From Kingella oralis (GTDB lineage Bacteria > Pseudomonadota > Gammaproteobacteria > Burkholderiales > Neisseriaceae), in the NCBI RefSeq assembly GCF_014054985.1, contig NZ_CP059569.1, forward strand, positions 682,001-746,000: a stretch of DNA of 64,000 nt. The letters are read 5' to 3'. The notes beneath the pieces were generated by a model. That model was not told the DNA's origin. It saw only the letters and a list, made by a program, of their open reading frames with translations, and did no database searches. Shown piece after piece: positions 7,615 through 16,492 of the stretch; within the stretch, counting starts at the first letter, position 1, and each line of letters opens with the position of its first letter. The position numbers and the translations under genes are program-made.

Positions 7615-8838
7615 CTACGCCACCGCCAGCACGGCGCAGTTGCACAAATCGTCGCTTTCAAACCGGGTGCTGTCGCCGGCTTTCAGGCCGGGCACGGGGA
7701 ACAGGCGCACGGTGAGCGGTTTGTTCAGGCGGAAGGCGAGGGCGGCGGTGTCGGCCATCACGGCGTTGATTTTGGCGGCGGGGGTGTCGCCGGGCACGGG
7801 CACGGTGTCCAACCCGATGCCGCACACGCTGCTGTAGGTTAAAAGCGCGCGCAAGTCGAAGGTGGGCACGCGGCTGGCGGCGGCCAGCCCGCTGTCTTCG
7901 GTTACGGCGAGCATCAGCCCGGAAAAGCCGACGGCGCACACGTTGTCCAGCGTTTTGAACACGCGGGTGAGCAGGGCGGAGGCTTCGATGCTGCCGGAGG
8001 CGCCGAAATGCGGCACGCGCAGCAGGCGGTAGATTTCCGCCATCGAGGTGCAGTTTTTGGACGGCGCGGCAGAGGTGTCCATGCCGGCGTAGTGCCAGCC
8101 CGCGTCCAGCGGCGTGGCGGCAATCACGGCCTGCACGGCGTCGGCGTGATATTGCAGGGCGTGGTGCATGGCTTGGCAGGCCGTCTGCAGAAAGGCGGAC
8201 TGCTCGGCGGGGCGGTTGTCCAAGGCGCGCAGGGCGGCGGCGAGCAGGTCGGGCGTTTCCAGGCCGACGACGATGCTGCCGTGCGCGTTGCGGTGGTAGC
8301 CGGCGGGGAAGTAGGGAATCAGCGGGGCACAGTTGAAATTAACGGTGAAGTTGAAGTTGCCTTCGCCGCGCGGGGTGATGCGGGCGATTTCCTGCACGGC
8401 GGCGGTGCAGCGGGCGATTTGCGCGTGGTCGGGAATGCCGTTTGCGTCGGCGGCGACATTGACGCAGGCGTTGGCGAGGTCGCCGAAGTCGCGGATGAGT
8501 TCGGGCAGCAGGGCGATTTCGGCGGTGGTGCGGGCTTCGCCTACGGCAAAGCGGATGCGCAGCCCGTTTTGGTTGAGCGAGGACAGGATGTCGCGGATGC
8601 GCGCCAAGCCTTGTTTGGCGGAGGCGGGGCTGCTGGTGTCTAAATATTCGCCGAAGGGATTGGCGACGATGCGCACGGATTGGACGGTGTAGTCCGCGGC
8701 GGCAAAGGCGGCGGCGAGGCGGTCGCACTGGCGTTTGGCATCCGCCAGCGCGCTCTGCCAGCCTGCCGCATCGGGCGTGAGCGAAACAAAGGCGGTAACG
8801 GCGCGGACGCGGCAGAGGTCGGGGGAGTGTAGGTTCAT
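7615..8838 (-). CDS. DUF711 (UPF0210-like) family protein
   Basis: 407 residues. The stretch with NFNFTVNFNCAPLIPYFPAG followed by a His and GSIVVGLE, and the C-terminal run of Gly/Asp-rich segments, match the DUF711/UPF0210 family, whose biochemical role is unknown. There is no signal peptide or membrane segment, so it is probably cytosolic. By eye the gene is clearly richer in G+C than its neighbours. I find no Kingella-type DUS inside it, whereas AGGCCGTCTGCA at about 8178-8189 is one base from a Neisseria-type DUS. This hints at acquisition from a relative using another dialect. Confidence 0.8.
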   Translation of the reverse strand: MNLHSPDLCRVRAVTAFVSLTPDAAGWQSALADAKRQCDRLAAAFAAADYTVQSVRIVANPFGEYLDTSSPASAKQGLARIRDILSSLNQNGLRIRFAVGEARTTAEIALLPELIRDFGDLANACVNVAADANGIPDHAQIARCTAAVQEIARITPRGEGNFNFTVNFNCAPLIPYFPAGYHRNAHGSIVVGLETPDLLAAALRALDNRPAEQSAFLQTACQAMHHALQYHADAVQAVIAATPLDAGWHYAGMDTSAAPSKNCTSMAEIYRLLRVPHFGASGSIEASALLTRVFKTLDNVCAVGFSGLMLAVTEDSGLAAASRVPTFDLRALLTYSSVCGIGLDTVPVPGDTPAAKINAVMADTAALAFRLNKPLTVRLFPVPGLKAGDSTRFESDDLCNCAVLAVA

Positions 8839-8887
8839 GGCGAATTCTTTCTGTGTGTGGTGAGCAGGGTGGTTTGGATGAGCGCTT

Positions 8888-8926
8888 AGGCAGCCTGAAA
8901 ATGGGGTTTGCGGCTTTCAGGCTGCT
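8888..8926 (-). terminator. DUS pair (imperfect) terminator
   Basis: AGGCAGCCTGAAA (8888-8900) faces TTTCAGGCTGCT (8915-8926), just after the gene at 8933-9325. Confidence 0.5.
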
Positions 8927-8932
8927 TTGCCG

Positions 8933-9325
8933 TCAGTCGCCCCATGCGGCCGTATAGGCGTTGCCGGTGCGGATGCGGCCGGTTTCGGAATCGTAAACTG
9001 CGCCGTAATGGCGGCCGATTACGGTGAGCGCGTAGCCGTTGTTGGGTAAGGGCGTGAAATAGCAGTCGCCGCGTCCGGGCAGCTTGGGGTCGTAGAATGC
9101 GCATTCGGACGAGGCATCGGGAACGCTTGATCTTTTTCGGCGCAGCGCGTCGGCCAGGTTGTCGGATTGCAGCCGGTGGCTGCGGCGGTAGGCTTCAGTT
9201 TCGGCAATCAGGTAGTCCATCCGATCGCGGACGGCGGCATCGTCGCGGTACATATCGGCGGCAAGCATCAATAAGCCGAGCGATACGGCGGCGAGACTGA
9301 GGCAGATAAGGCGTTGGTTTGTCAT
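8933..9325 (-). CDS. Small unknown protein with N-terminal membrane anchor
   Basis: 130 residues. Residues about 6-23 form one hydrophobic helix (LICLSLAAVSLGLLMLAA); the remainder is soluble and probably periplasmic. Two cysteines near residues 75 and 88 (SECAFYDP and GDCYFTP) could form a disulphide. The layout of anchor, charged helix and small Tyr/Gly-rich C-terminal region is reminiscent of minor pilin-like proteins, but the prepilin cleavage motif is absent. I do not assign a function. It sits between two DUS hairpins. Confidence 0.6.
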   Translation of the reverse strand: MTNQRLICLSLAAVSLGLLMLAADMYRDDAAVRDRMDYLIAETEAYRRSHRLQSDNLADALRRKRSSVPDASSECAFYDPKLPGRGDCYFTPLPNNGYALTVIGRHYGAVYDSETGRIRTGNAYTAAWGD

Positions 9326-9338
9326 CGGAGAATTGGGA

Positions 9339-9369
9339 GGCAGCCTGAAAACGGTTTTCAGGCTGCCTT
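9339..9369. terminator. Perfect DUS hairpin
   Basis: 15-bp arms at 9339-9353 and 9355-9369 with a one-base centre, between two minus-strand genes. The right arm supplies the last codons and stop of the upstream gene (Asp-Lys-Ala-Ala-stop). Confidence 0.75.
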
Positions 9370-9742
9370 ATCGCGGCGGTTTTTCCAACGGCGCAGCAGG
9401 CGCGGGAGGAGGATGTACCATTGGGCATAAAAGCCCAGCGTGCTAACAGATGCCGCTATGGCAAGGTACAGGTTGTCGGGCATGCCGTGCTGGGGCAGCA
9501 GCCATTCGGGTAGCCACGAGAGCAGAAAGACGGCGGCGGTGCCGAGTGGGAAGCTGAATACGGTTAGCGTGAGCAGAAACGCCAAGCGCGTTTCAAACTG
9601 CATTTGCGCGGTGTAGTCGGACGGCGGTTGCGCTGCCCAGTATGAGTCGTTAAGGCAAACATTGGCGGTATTCGCTGCCAGTATCAGCAGCCATAACGCC
9701 AGCGGCAGGTAGCGCAGCAGGGGTTTTCCAGTTTGTTTTCAT
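9358..9742 (-). pseudogene. Small three-helix membrane protein with frameshift in a CCCC run
   Basis: The uninterrupted frame from the internal ATG at 9603 gives 81 residues with two hydrophobic segments. Upstream, an ATG at 9742 with a good ribosome site (GGAGAC, about 6 bases before it) starts MKTNWKT but leaves the frame after a run of four C (plus-strand GGGG at 9720-9723). Removing one C joins it to LLRYLPLALWLLILAANTAN and then the 81-residue part, giving about 127 residues and an extra N-terminal helix. So the true gene probably starts at 9742 and is disrupted, or switchable, or the run is miscalled. The function is unknown. Confidence 0.7.
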
Positions 9743-9763
9743 TTGCCGTCTCCTTTTGTGGCA

Positions 9764-9806
9764 AAGGCAGCCTGAAAATGGGTTTTGTGTGTTTTCAGGC
9801 TGCCTT
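9764..9806 (-). terminator. DUS inverted-pair terminator
   Basis: Arms at 9764-9778 and 9792-9806; a third DUS follows at 9815-9828. The group lies downstream of gatB. Confidence 0.65.
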
Positions 9807-9863
9807 ATCCGAATAGGCAGCCTGAAAACGCAGCTTCGGCGAAGCCAAAATAGGTTTGCTGCA

Positions 9864-11294
9864 TCACCCCAGCTTGGCTTTCACCAACTCCTGCACCTGC
9901 GCGGGATTCGCCTTGCCTTTGCTGGCTTTCATCACCTGCCCCACAATCGCGTTGAGGGCTTTTTCGTTGCCCGCTTTAAACTGCTCCACGGCTTTGGCGT
10001 TGTTGGCGAGCACTTCGTCTACCATCGCTTCAATCGCGCCGGTGTCGGTGATTTGCACCAGGCCGTGTTTTTCAATGATTTGTTCGATTGTGGCTTCGGG
10101 TTCCGCCCACATCGCTTCAAAGGCTTTTTTCGCCAGCTTGCTGCTGAGTGTGCCGTCGGCGATTTTGCCCACCAGCGCGGCGAGGCGTTCGGCGGCGATG
10201 GGGCAGCCTGAAAGCTCCAAGCCTTCTTTGTTCAACGTCGCCGCCAATTCGCCGTTCATCCAGTTGGCAACCAGTTTGCCCTGTTGGCTTATTTTTGCGG
10301 CTGTTTCAAAATAGGCAGCCTGAAAACGAGAAACCGTGAGCAGGCGGGCATCGTATTCGCTTACGCCAAACTCGTTGACAAAGCGCGCCGCCATTTCTTT
10401 GGGCAGCTCGGGCATCTGCTCGCGGGCTTTTTGCAGTTGTTCGTCGGAAATGATGACGGGCAGCAGGTCGGGGTCGGGGAAATAGCGGTAGTCGTGCGCG
10501 TCTTCTTTCAGGCGCATCACGCGGGTTTCGCCCTTGTCGGGGTCAAACAGCATGGTTGCCTGCTGCACCTTGCCGCCGTCTTCCAAAATCTCGATTTGCG
10601 CTTCCACTTCGTAGTTAATCGCCTGCTCTAAGAAGCGGAAAGAATTTAAGTTTTTGATTTCACGGCGCGTACCAAACTCCGCCTGCCCTTTGGGGCGCAC
10701 GGACACGTTGGCATCGACGCGGAACGAGCCTTCGGCCATATTGCCGTCGCAAATATCCAGCCAAGTTACCAGCCCGTGCAGGGCTTTGGCGTAGGCGACC
10801 GCTTCGGCGGCGGAGTGCATTTCGGGTTCGGAAACTACTTCCAACAGCGGCGTACCGGCGCGGTTCAGGTCAATGCCGGTGGCGCCGTTCAAACCTTCGT
10901 GCACCGATTTGCCCGCGTCTTCCTCCATGTGGGCGCGGGTTACGTTGATGGTTTTCACTTCATCACCCACCACGATTTCCAGCTTGCCGTGTTCCACAAT
11001 CGGCAAGTCCAACTGGCTGATTTGATAGCCTTTGGGCAGGTCGGGATAGAAATAGTTTTTGCGGTCGAACACGTTTTTGCGGTTGATGGTGGCGTTCAGC
11101 GCCAAGCCGAGCTTAATCGCTTTTTCCACCACTTCGCGGTTCATCACCGGCAGCGTACCCGGCAGCGCGCATTCCACCACGCTGGCGTGCGCGTTCGGCT
11201 CGGCGCCAAAGGCGGTACTCGCGCCGCTGAAAATTTTGGATTTGGTGTTGAGTTGGACGTGGATTTCCAATCCGATTACGGTTTCCCAGGTCAT
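9864..11294 (-). CDS. gatB: Aspartyl/glutamyl-tRNA amidotransferase subunit B
   Basis: 476 residues, full length. GatB, with GatC and GatA, converts Glu-tRNA(Gln) to Gln-tRNA(Gln), and in many bacteria Asp-tRNA(Asn) to Asn-tRNA(Asn); GatB carries the kinase site and binds the tRNA. Landmarks are VIGLEIHVQLNTKSKIFSGA at the N-terminus, YFYPDLPKGYQISQ, and VRPKGQAEFGTRREIKNLNS. The C-terminal YqeY-like tail ends KANPAQVQELVKAKLG. The virK-like gene ends two bases before its start codon, so the two are probably co-transcribed. gatA and gatC lie about 30 kb away. Confidence 0.97.
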   Translation of the reverse strand: MTWETVIGLEIHVQLNTKSKIFSGASTAFGAEPNAHASVVECALPGTLPVMNREVVEKAIKLGLALNATINRKNVFDRKNYFYPDLPKGYQISQLDLPIVEHGKLEIVVGDEVKTINVTRAHMEEDAGKSVHEGLNGATGIDLNRAGTPLLEVVSEPEMHSAAEAVAYAKALHGLVTWLDICDGNMAEGSFRVDANVSVRPKGQAEFGTRREIKNLNSFRFLEQAINYEVEAQIEILEDGGKVQQATMLFDPDKGETRVMRLKEDAHDYRYFPDPDLLPVIISDEQLQKAREQMPELPKEMAARFVNEFGVSEYDARLLTVSRFQAAYFETAAKISQQGKLVANWMNGELAATLNKEGLELSGCPIAAERLAALVGKIADGTLSSKLAKKAFEAMWAEPEATIEQIIEKHGLVQITDTGAIEAMVDEVLANNAKAVEQFKAGNEKALNAIVGQVMKASKGKANPAQVQELVKAKLG

Positions 11295-11296
11295 GG

Positions 11297-12214
11297 TTAT
11301 TCGCTTTCTGTTTTTGTTGAATGATGATTGGACGATGAAAACACGCGCTGCATTTGCGCGGCGATTTCATCCAGCATGGCATAGCGGCGGCGGTACATCG
11401 CGCGCTTTTGGCTTTTGATTTCCGTTTCGTCTCTGCGCTCGGGCCGAGCGGGCAGATGCCAATAGCCGTCTTGTTCATGGCGTGTGCCGCCCGCGTTTGC
11501 CCAGAGTTCGTCGTAATCAATCTGCACGCGTTTTTTCAACGCCCAGCGCAGTTTCACCTGATTATCTTGCGCGATGCCCAACAGCGGAGTGGTTTTCAGG
11601 CAGCCTGAAAACAGTTGCAGCGCGCTAATCATGAATTGTTGCGGGCGCAAGCCGTGCAGCGTTTTGGTCATTTGGCGCACCACGTCTTTGGCGTCTGCCG
11701 TGTTGGGGCCTTGCACCGAGCAGACGAGCAGGGCGTTGGGCGGCAAAAAGGCAAACAATGCGGTGTAGATGCGCTCGCCTTGATTGTCGCGCAGCGACAA
11801 GGCCCACCAGCCTTCGTCTGATAATTGGTCGTTGCGGTTGAGCCAAAGCTGGTAGCCTTCGGGCAATTCGGACAGCAGGCAATAATAGGGTTTCTGGCTG
11901 ATTCGGTTAAAGATTTTTGCGCCAAACAGTTTAAACGCGGCTTCCAAATCCGATTGCATGATTTGCCGGCGGCGGGTTGCGCCAAAGCGTTTGTCGGCAA
12001 ATAGATGCAAAAGCGGATAGGCTTCGCGCTCGTGCCGGTGGAAAAAATATTGCGCGTGCGGCGCGGCGTTCACATAGCGTTCAAAACGGGTGATTTGGCG
12101 GTTCATGAGCAGGCGGCGCAGCGCGAATTTGGCGTGGCGCAAGGTGTAGCGCGGTGATGCGGTGTAAACCTGTTTGAAATCGGGGTAGTGAAAAGACAAA
12201 GTGCGATGAGTCAT
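11297..12214 (-). CDS. VirK/YbjX-like DUF535 protein
   Basis: 305 residues. The central segment YYCLLSELPEGYQLWLNRND followed by EGWWALSL, and the later LLVCSVQGPN, match the DUF535 (VirK/YbjX) family. Enterobacterial members contribute to virulence, envelope stress or antimicrobial peptide resistance by an unknown mechanism. There is no signal peptide. The C-terminal 40 residues are Arg/Lys-rich. It is immediately upstream of gatB with a two-base gap, so it is the first gene of that pair. An internal DUS encodes FSGCLKTT. Confidence 0.85.
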   Translation of the reverse strand: MTHRTLSFHYPDFKQVYTASPRYTLRHAKFALRRLLMNRQITRFERYVNAAPHAQYFFHRHEREAYPLLHLFADKRFGATRRRQIMQSDLEAAFKLFGAKIFNRISQKPYYCLLSELPEGYQLWLNRNDQLSDEGWWALSLRDNQGERIYTALFAFLPPNALLVCSVQGPNTADAKDVVRQMTKTLHGLRPQQFMISALQLFSGCLKTTPLLGIAQDNQVKLRWALKKRVQIDYDELWANAGGTRHEQDGYWHLPARPERRDETEIKSQKRAMYRRRYAMLDEIAAQMQRVFSSSNHHSTKTESE

Positions 12215-12352
12215 GACACAAGCGGAACAAACGAAACAAGGGTTAAGGGTTGAAAGTGATGGCGGCGCGGGCGGTTTGGGGCATGGGGTGCCTGTTCGGG
12301 CTGCCTGAAAAAGGGCGGATTATATCAAGCTGCGGGTTTTCAGGCTGCCTAT

Positions 12353-13690
12353 TCATGCTATTTTTTCCGCATCGCGGCGCGTTTTTTCAGGCTGCCTGAG
12401 GGCGCCGTTTTCGCCTGCTTTGTCCCACAGTATCCGCACATCGAAAAAATGCGCCGAGAGCATGGTAAGGATGACGACAAGGCAGAAATAAATGGCGGCG
12501 GGGCCGGGGGTTACGCGGGCGATGTTGGTGTGAAAGGTGCTCATCATGATGATGATGACAAAGATATCTATCATCGACCAGCGTCCCACGCGCTCGGTGA
12601 GGCGGTATTGCACGGATAGGATGCGGATGGGCAGCAGGGGGCGCACGGCGGCGCTGTATAGCAGGATGAGCATGGAGATGATTTTGAGCGTGGGCACGGC
12701 GATGCTGGCGCTGAATATCACGCAGGCGATGAAGCGGTCGCCCTTGTTCCACATAAAAATGATGCCGCTCATAATGGTGCTGACTTCTTTTTCCATCGGG
12801 TTGGTGGAAATCATAATGGTGAGCAGGTTGGCGGGGAGGTACAAAATCATGGCGGCAAGCAAAAAGCAGGCGGACACTTTCAGGCTGCCGGGGCGGCGGC
12901 GAAACAGCTCGGAGCCACACACGCCACAAAATGTTTCGCTGGCAGGGCGGTAAAACAGGCAGCGTTTGCAACACAGGGTATCGGGGGCAGCCTGAAAAAA
13001 GGGTTGGCGTTTGGCGCGGCGGATTTGGTAATACACCCAATGGCTGGGCGTGGCAACGGCGGTGCGCAGCAGCAACAGGGCAAGCACGGGCATCAGCCAA
13101 AAGGCGGTGCCAAATTTCACCGATGCCACCGCGCTGAGCTTGATATACGCCACCAGCATGGAGATGAAAAACACATCCACCATAATCCATTCTTGCAAAC
13201 GGGTAAGCAGGCGAGCCGCGCCGAGTAGATAACGCACGTTGCGTTCAAAAATCAACGCGCTGTAAACATAAATACACGACAGCAAAAACACCACGGGCGT
13301 GCCAAAAGTGAGCAGGGTAAGCACGATGCCCAGAAAGCTCCATCTGCCGCTGCCGATGAGCGTTATCATCATTTCAGGCAGCGTGAGGCGTGAATACATC
13401 CCCGTCATCATCACGCGCACAAAAGGCTGGCTATACACCAGCAGCATCAGAATCAGAGCGGCGATGGCGCAAGCCAGCACAATGGGATAAGGCTCGGGTT
13501 CAATGCTCGCCAAATGATGATGGCAACGCGGGCATTCGGCTTCTTGCCCTTGCCGCAGCTTGGGCAGATGCGTTTGCAAGCCGCATTCGGGGCAGCTGAC
13601 ATCATGCGCGGGCAGGGTGGCGTTGGGGAAATAGTGTTTCGCCCATTGGCGTTGGATGCGGCGGTAAAGGGCGTGGCGCAGGCGGGGCAT
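12353..13690 (-). CDS. pqiA: Paraquat-inducible protein A (PqiA family membrane protein)
   Basis: 445 residues. Two PqiA units are seen. Each begins with a zinc-ribbon-like CxxC pair (CPECGLQTHLP with CPRCHHH, then CCKRCLFYRP with CGVCGSE) and is followed by about four hydrophobic segments. PqiA is the inner-membrane partner of the MCE-domain protein PqiB in lipid transport across the envelope. No pqiB follows here; the end is near two DUS. The start ATG overlaps the stop of the ppx/gppA gene by one base (TAATG), so translation is coupled. The C-terminal tail (RQPEKTRRDAEKIA) is partly encoded by a DUS. Confidence 0.93.
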   Translation of the reverse strand: MPRLRHALYRRIQRQWAKHYFPNATLPAHDVSCPECGLQTHLPKLRQGQEAECPRCHHHLASIEPEPYPIVLACAIAALILMLLVYSQPFVRVMMTGMYSRLTLPEMMITLIGSGRWSFLGIVLTLLTFGTPVVFLLSCIYVYSALIFERNVRYLLGAARLLTRLQEWIMVDVFFISMLVAYIKLSAVASVKFGTAFWLMPVLALLLLRTAVATPSHWVYYQIRRAKRQPFFQAAPDTLCCKRCLFYRPASETFCGVCGSELFRRRPGSLKVSACFLLAAMILYLPANLLTIMISTNPMEKEVSTIMSGIIFMWNKGDRFIACVIFSASIAVPTLKIISMLILLYSAAVRPLLPIRILSVQYRLTERVGRWSMIDIFVIIIMMSTFHTNIARVTPGPAAIYFCLVVILTMLSAHFFDVRILWDKAGENGALRQPEKTRRDAEKIA

Positions 13691-15189
13691 TATTGGGCTA
13701 CCACGTTGAACCGGTGCTCAATTTTTTGCCATTGCTCGGCTTCTTCTTGCAGCGCGGCAGAGGTGAGCGGGTTGTTGTCCAACCATGCTTGCGGCGCTTT
13801 GAGCGTGTAGCTGTTGGTTGGGTTGTCGTATTGCAGCGACAGACCTTGCGGCAGTTGCAGCGGCAGGCGGGCGCGGCAGAACAGCACGGCAAGGCGCAGG
13901 GCGAGCACGGCGTGCCAGCGCATGATGTCGTTGCGGTTGAGCGTGTCGGCCATTTTTTTCAAATCGCCGCGTTGTCCCAGCGCGAGCATCGACAGCAGCT
14001 CTTGCTCGGGGCGCGAAAAGCCCGACATATCGGCGTTGGCCAGCACATAGGCGGTGTGTTTGTGGTAGGCGGTGTGGGCAATGTCTACGCCCACTTCGTG
14101 CAACTGCGCCGCCCAGCGCACATAGTTTGACCAATAATCCAGCTCTTGCACGGTGGCGGTTTGCGCCAAATGGCGCAGCAGTTGCAAGGCAAGCTGCGCC
14201 ACGCGCTCGGCTTGGTTGCGGCTAACGTGGTAACGCTCTTGGAATTGGCGCACGGTCTGCTCGCGCAAATCTTCGTTGACATTGCGCCCCACGGTGTCAA
14301 AAAACACGCCGTCGCGCAAGCCCGCTTCGTTGAACGCCATGCCTGCGATGCCCAGCTCTTCAAACGCCGCCATCATCACCGCCAGCCCGCCGGCAAACAC
14401 ATCCACGCGCTCGGGTTTGATGCCCTCGAGCTTGGCTTTTTTCACGCTGCCCGCATCGGCAATTTTGCGCGCCAGCACGCGCATGGCATCCAGCGTGATG
14501 CGTTCGCCCATGTCTTGCGCGGCGATGACGGTGGCGATGGATTTGGCGCTGCCCGATGTGCCCAGCGCGATGTCCCAGCCTTGTTGTTTGTAGATTTTGC
14601 TGATGCGCTGGATTTCGCCGCGCGCGGCGGTAACGGCAGCCTGAAAATCCTTTTGGCTGATTTTGTTTTGGAAGAAGCGCTTGGAATAGGTTACGCAGCC
14701 CAGCGGCAGGCTTTCGGTGTGGGTGGGCTGCAATTGGCTGCCGAGGATGAATTCGGTTGAGCCGCCGCCGATGTCTATCACCAGCAGCTTTTGCCCGTGG
14801 TTGGGATAGGTGTGGATGACGCCCGTGTAGATGAGCCGCGCTTCTTCGCGCCCTGCGATGACTTCAATCGGAAAGCCGAGCGCGGCTTCGGCTTTGGGCA
14901 GAAATTGGGCGATGTTTTTCGCCACGCGGAAGGTGTTGGTGGCCACCGCGCGCACTTGCTCGGGCGCAAAGCCGCGCAACCGCTCGCCAAATTGGGCAAG
15001 GCATTCCAAGGCGCGGGTTTGGCTTTCTTCGTCTAGGTTTTTGTTGGCATCCAAGCCGCCGGCAAAGCGCACCATGTGTTTGATGTTTTCCACCAGCTGC
15101 GGCTGCCCGTTGTTGTTTTGGCAGATTTGCAGGCGAAAGCTGTTGGAGCCTAAATCGACAGAGGCGAGGAGGGAGGCGCAATTTTCCAT
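13690..15189 (-). CDS. ppx: Exopolyphosphatase / pppGpp phosphohydrolase (Ppx/GppA family)
   Basis: 499 residues from the ATG at 15189, which places SVDLGSNSFRLQI near the N-terminus; a longer frame upstream is only DUS-rich intergenic DNA. The family hydrolyses terminal phosphate from polyphosphate or pppGpp. Visible are the ASKHA nucleotide-fold motifs DLGSNSF and LVIDIGGGSTEFILG, and the C-terminal HD-like region beginning near residue 310 (YHVSRNQAERVAQLALQLL, then AAQLHEVGVDIAHTAYHKH). It is coupled to pqiA by a one-base overlap. Whether Ppx or GppA activity dominates cannot be told from sequence. Confidence 0.92.
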   Translation of the reverse strand: MENCASLLASVDLGSNSFRLQICQNNNGQPQLVENIKHMVRFAGGLDANKNLDEESQTRALECLAQFGERLRGFAPEQVRAVATNTFRVAKNIAQFLPKAEAALGFPIEVIAGREEARLIYTGVIHTYPNHGQKLLVIDIGGGSTEFILGSQLQPTHTESLPLGCVTYSKRFFQNKISQKDFQAAVTAARGEIQRISKIYKQQGWDIALGTSGSAKSIATVIAAQDMGERITLDAMRVLARKIADAGSVKKAKLEGIKPERVDVFAGGLAVMMAAFEELGIAGMAFNEAGLRDGVFFDTVGRNVNEDLREQTVRQFQERYHVSRNQAERVAQLALQLLRHLAQTATVQELDYWSNYVRWAAQLHEVGVDIAHTAYHKHTAYVLANADMSGFSRPEQELLSMLALGQRGDLKKMADTLNRNDIMRWHAVLALRLAVLFCRARLPLQLPQGLSLQYDNPTNSYTLKAPQAWLDNNPLTSAALQEEAEQWQKIEHRFNVVAQ

Positions 15190-15231
15190 GGGGGGTTCCT
15201 TGTGAACGGGGATGGGGTTTGGGTGTATCGG

Positions 15232-15274
15232 TAGGCAGCCTGAAAACAGGGGAGAGGCGTTTTCAGGCTGCCTA
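15232..15274 (-). terminator. DUS inverted-pair terminator after murG
   Basis: 16-bp arms TAGGCAGCCTGAAAAC (15232-15247) and complement (15259-15274), between murG and ppx. Confidence 0.75.
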
Positions 15275-15286
15275 TTTTGTATCAGC

Positions 15287-16363
15287 CTATTTGGTATCAA
15301 TCGTATCCAGCACAATCTCGGCGACTTTATCGGCGCTGTGCGGCATGGCGAGCGTGCGGGCGCGGCTTGCCCATGCAAGGCATTGCTCGCGCGTTAAGCC
15401 GCCGATGATTTGGGCGAGCTTTTGCGCGGTAAGCTGCGATTGGGGCAGCAGCAAGCCCGCTTCGGCGGCGACCATATAGCGCGCGTTGGCGGTTTGGTGG
15501 TCGTCCACGGCGTAGGGGAAGGGCACGAGCAGCGCACCCACGCCGGCGGCGGTGAGCTCGGCGATGGTGAGCGCGCCTGCGCGGCAAATCAGCACATCGG
15601 CTTCGCGGTATAGCGCGACCATGTCGTCCACAAATTCAATGCATTGGGCTGCTACGCCTGCTTGTTGGTAGGCGGCTTGCAGCGTGGCTAGATTGCCGCG
15701 CCCCGATTGATGCGTGATGCGGGGGCGTTGCGCTTCGGGCAACAGGGCAAGCGCGGCGGGCACGGTTTCGTTGAGCACTTGCGCGCCCAAGCTGCCGCCC
15801 ACAATGGCGATTTTCAGGCTGCCTTGGCGTTCGGCAAAGCGGCTTTCGGGCGCGGGCAGGGCGGCGATTTCGGCGCGGACGGGGTTGCCCACTAAGCCAT
15901 CGGGGTATTGCGGGAAGGCTTGGGGAAAGGCGTACAACACGCGCGCTGCCCATTTGGCGAGCCGTTTATTTGCCATGCCCGCCACGGCGTTTTGCTCGTG
16001 CACAAAAATCGGCACGCCCAGGAGCTTGGCGGCGAGCCCGCCGGGGAAGGTAACAAAGCCGCCGAAGCCGATGACGGCATCGATGTGGTGTTTGCGGATG
16101 ACGGCTTTGGCAGCCTGAACGCAGCGCAGCAGCATCAGGGGCAGGGCGAGTTTGCGCAGCAGGCCTTTGCCGCGCACGCCTTTCATGGCGATGAGTTCCA
16201 GCGGGATGTTGTGCTGCGGCACAAGGCGCTGTTCCATGCTGTCGTGGCTGCCAAGCCATACAACGTTGTGTCCTTGTTTTTGCAGCGATTGGGCAACGGC
16301 GAGGGCGGGGAAGATGTGTCCGCCTGTGCCGCCTGCCATCAGGAGAATGGTTTTGGGAGTCAT
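15287..16363 (-). CDS. murG: UDP-GlcNAc:lipid I N-acetylglucosaminyltransferase
   Basis: 358 residues, standard length. MurG adds GlcNAc to lipid I to form lipid II on the inner face of the cytoplasmic membrane. The N-terminal Gly-rich loop MAGGTGGHIFPALAVA, FGGFVTFPGGLAAKLL, FVHEQNAVAG, GGSLGAQVLNE and the donor-binding CRAGALTIAELTAAG are all visible. It follows ftsW in the same direction, as in dcw clusters, but the next gene is ppx rather than murC. A DUS is embedded in the coding region (GSLKIAIVGGSLG). Confidence 0.97.
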   Translation of the reverse strand: MTPKTILLMAGGTGGHIFPALAVAQSLQKQGHNVVWLGSHDSMEQRLVPQHNIPLELIAMKGVRGKGLLRKLALPLMLLRCVQAAKAVIRKHHIDAVIGFGGFVTFPGGLAAKLLGVPIFVHEQNAVAGMANKRLAKWAARVLYAFPQAFPQYPDGLVGNPVRAEIAALPAPESRFAERQGSLKIAIVGGSLGAQVLNETVPAALALLPEAQRPRITHQSGRGNLATLQAAYQQAGVAAQCIEFVDDMVALYREADVLICRAGALTIAELTAAGVGALLVPFPYAVDDHQTANARYMVAAEAGLLLPQSQLTAQKLAQIIGGLTREQCLAWASRARTLAMPHSADKVAEIVLDTIDTK

Positions 16364-16407
16364 GGTTGGGCTTTCTGGTTGGGCTGTTTATTAAACGGGA
16401 GCGATGG

Positions 16408-16479
16408 GCAGCCTGAAAATTGTTTTTGCTTATATAAAGCGGTGCTTGTGTGATGCTAAATACTTTTCAGGCTGCCTTT
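16408..16479 (-). terminator. DUS pair between ftsW and murG
   Basis: GGCAGCCTGAAAA near 16409-16421 faces TTTTCAGGCTGCC near 16466-16478, with a loop of about 45 bases. It could attenuate ftsW-murG read-through; the two genes usually form one operon. Confidence 0.4.
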
Positions 16480-16492
16480 TGCTGCTTGTGCA

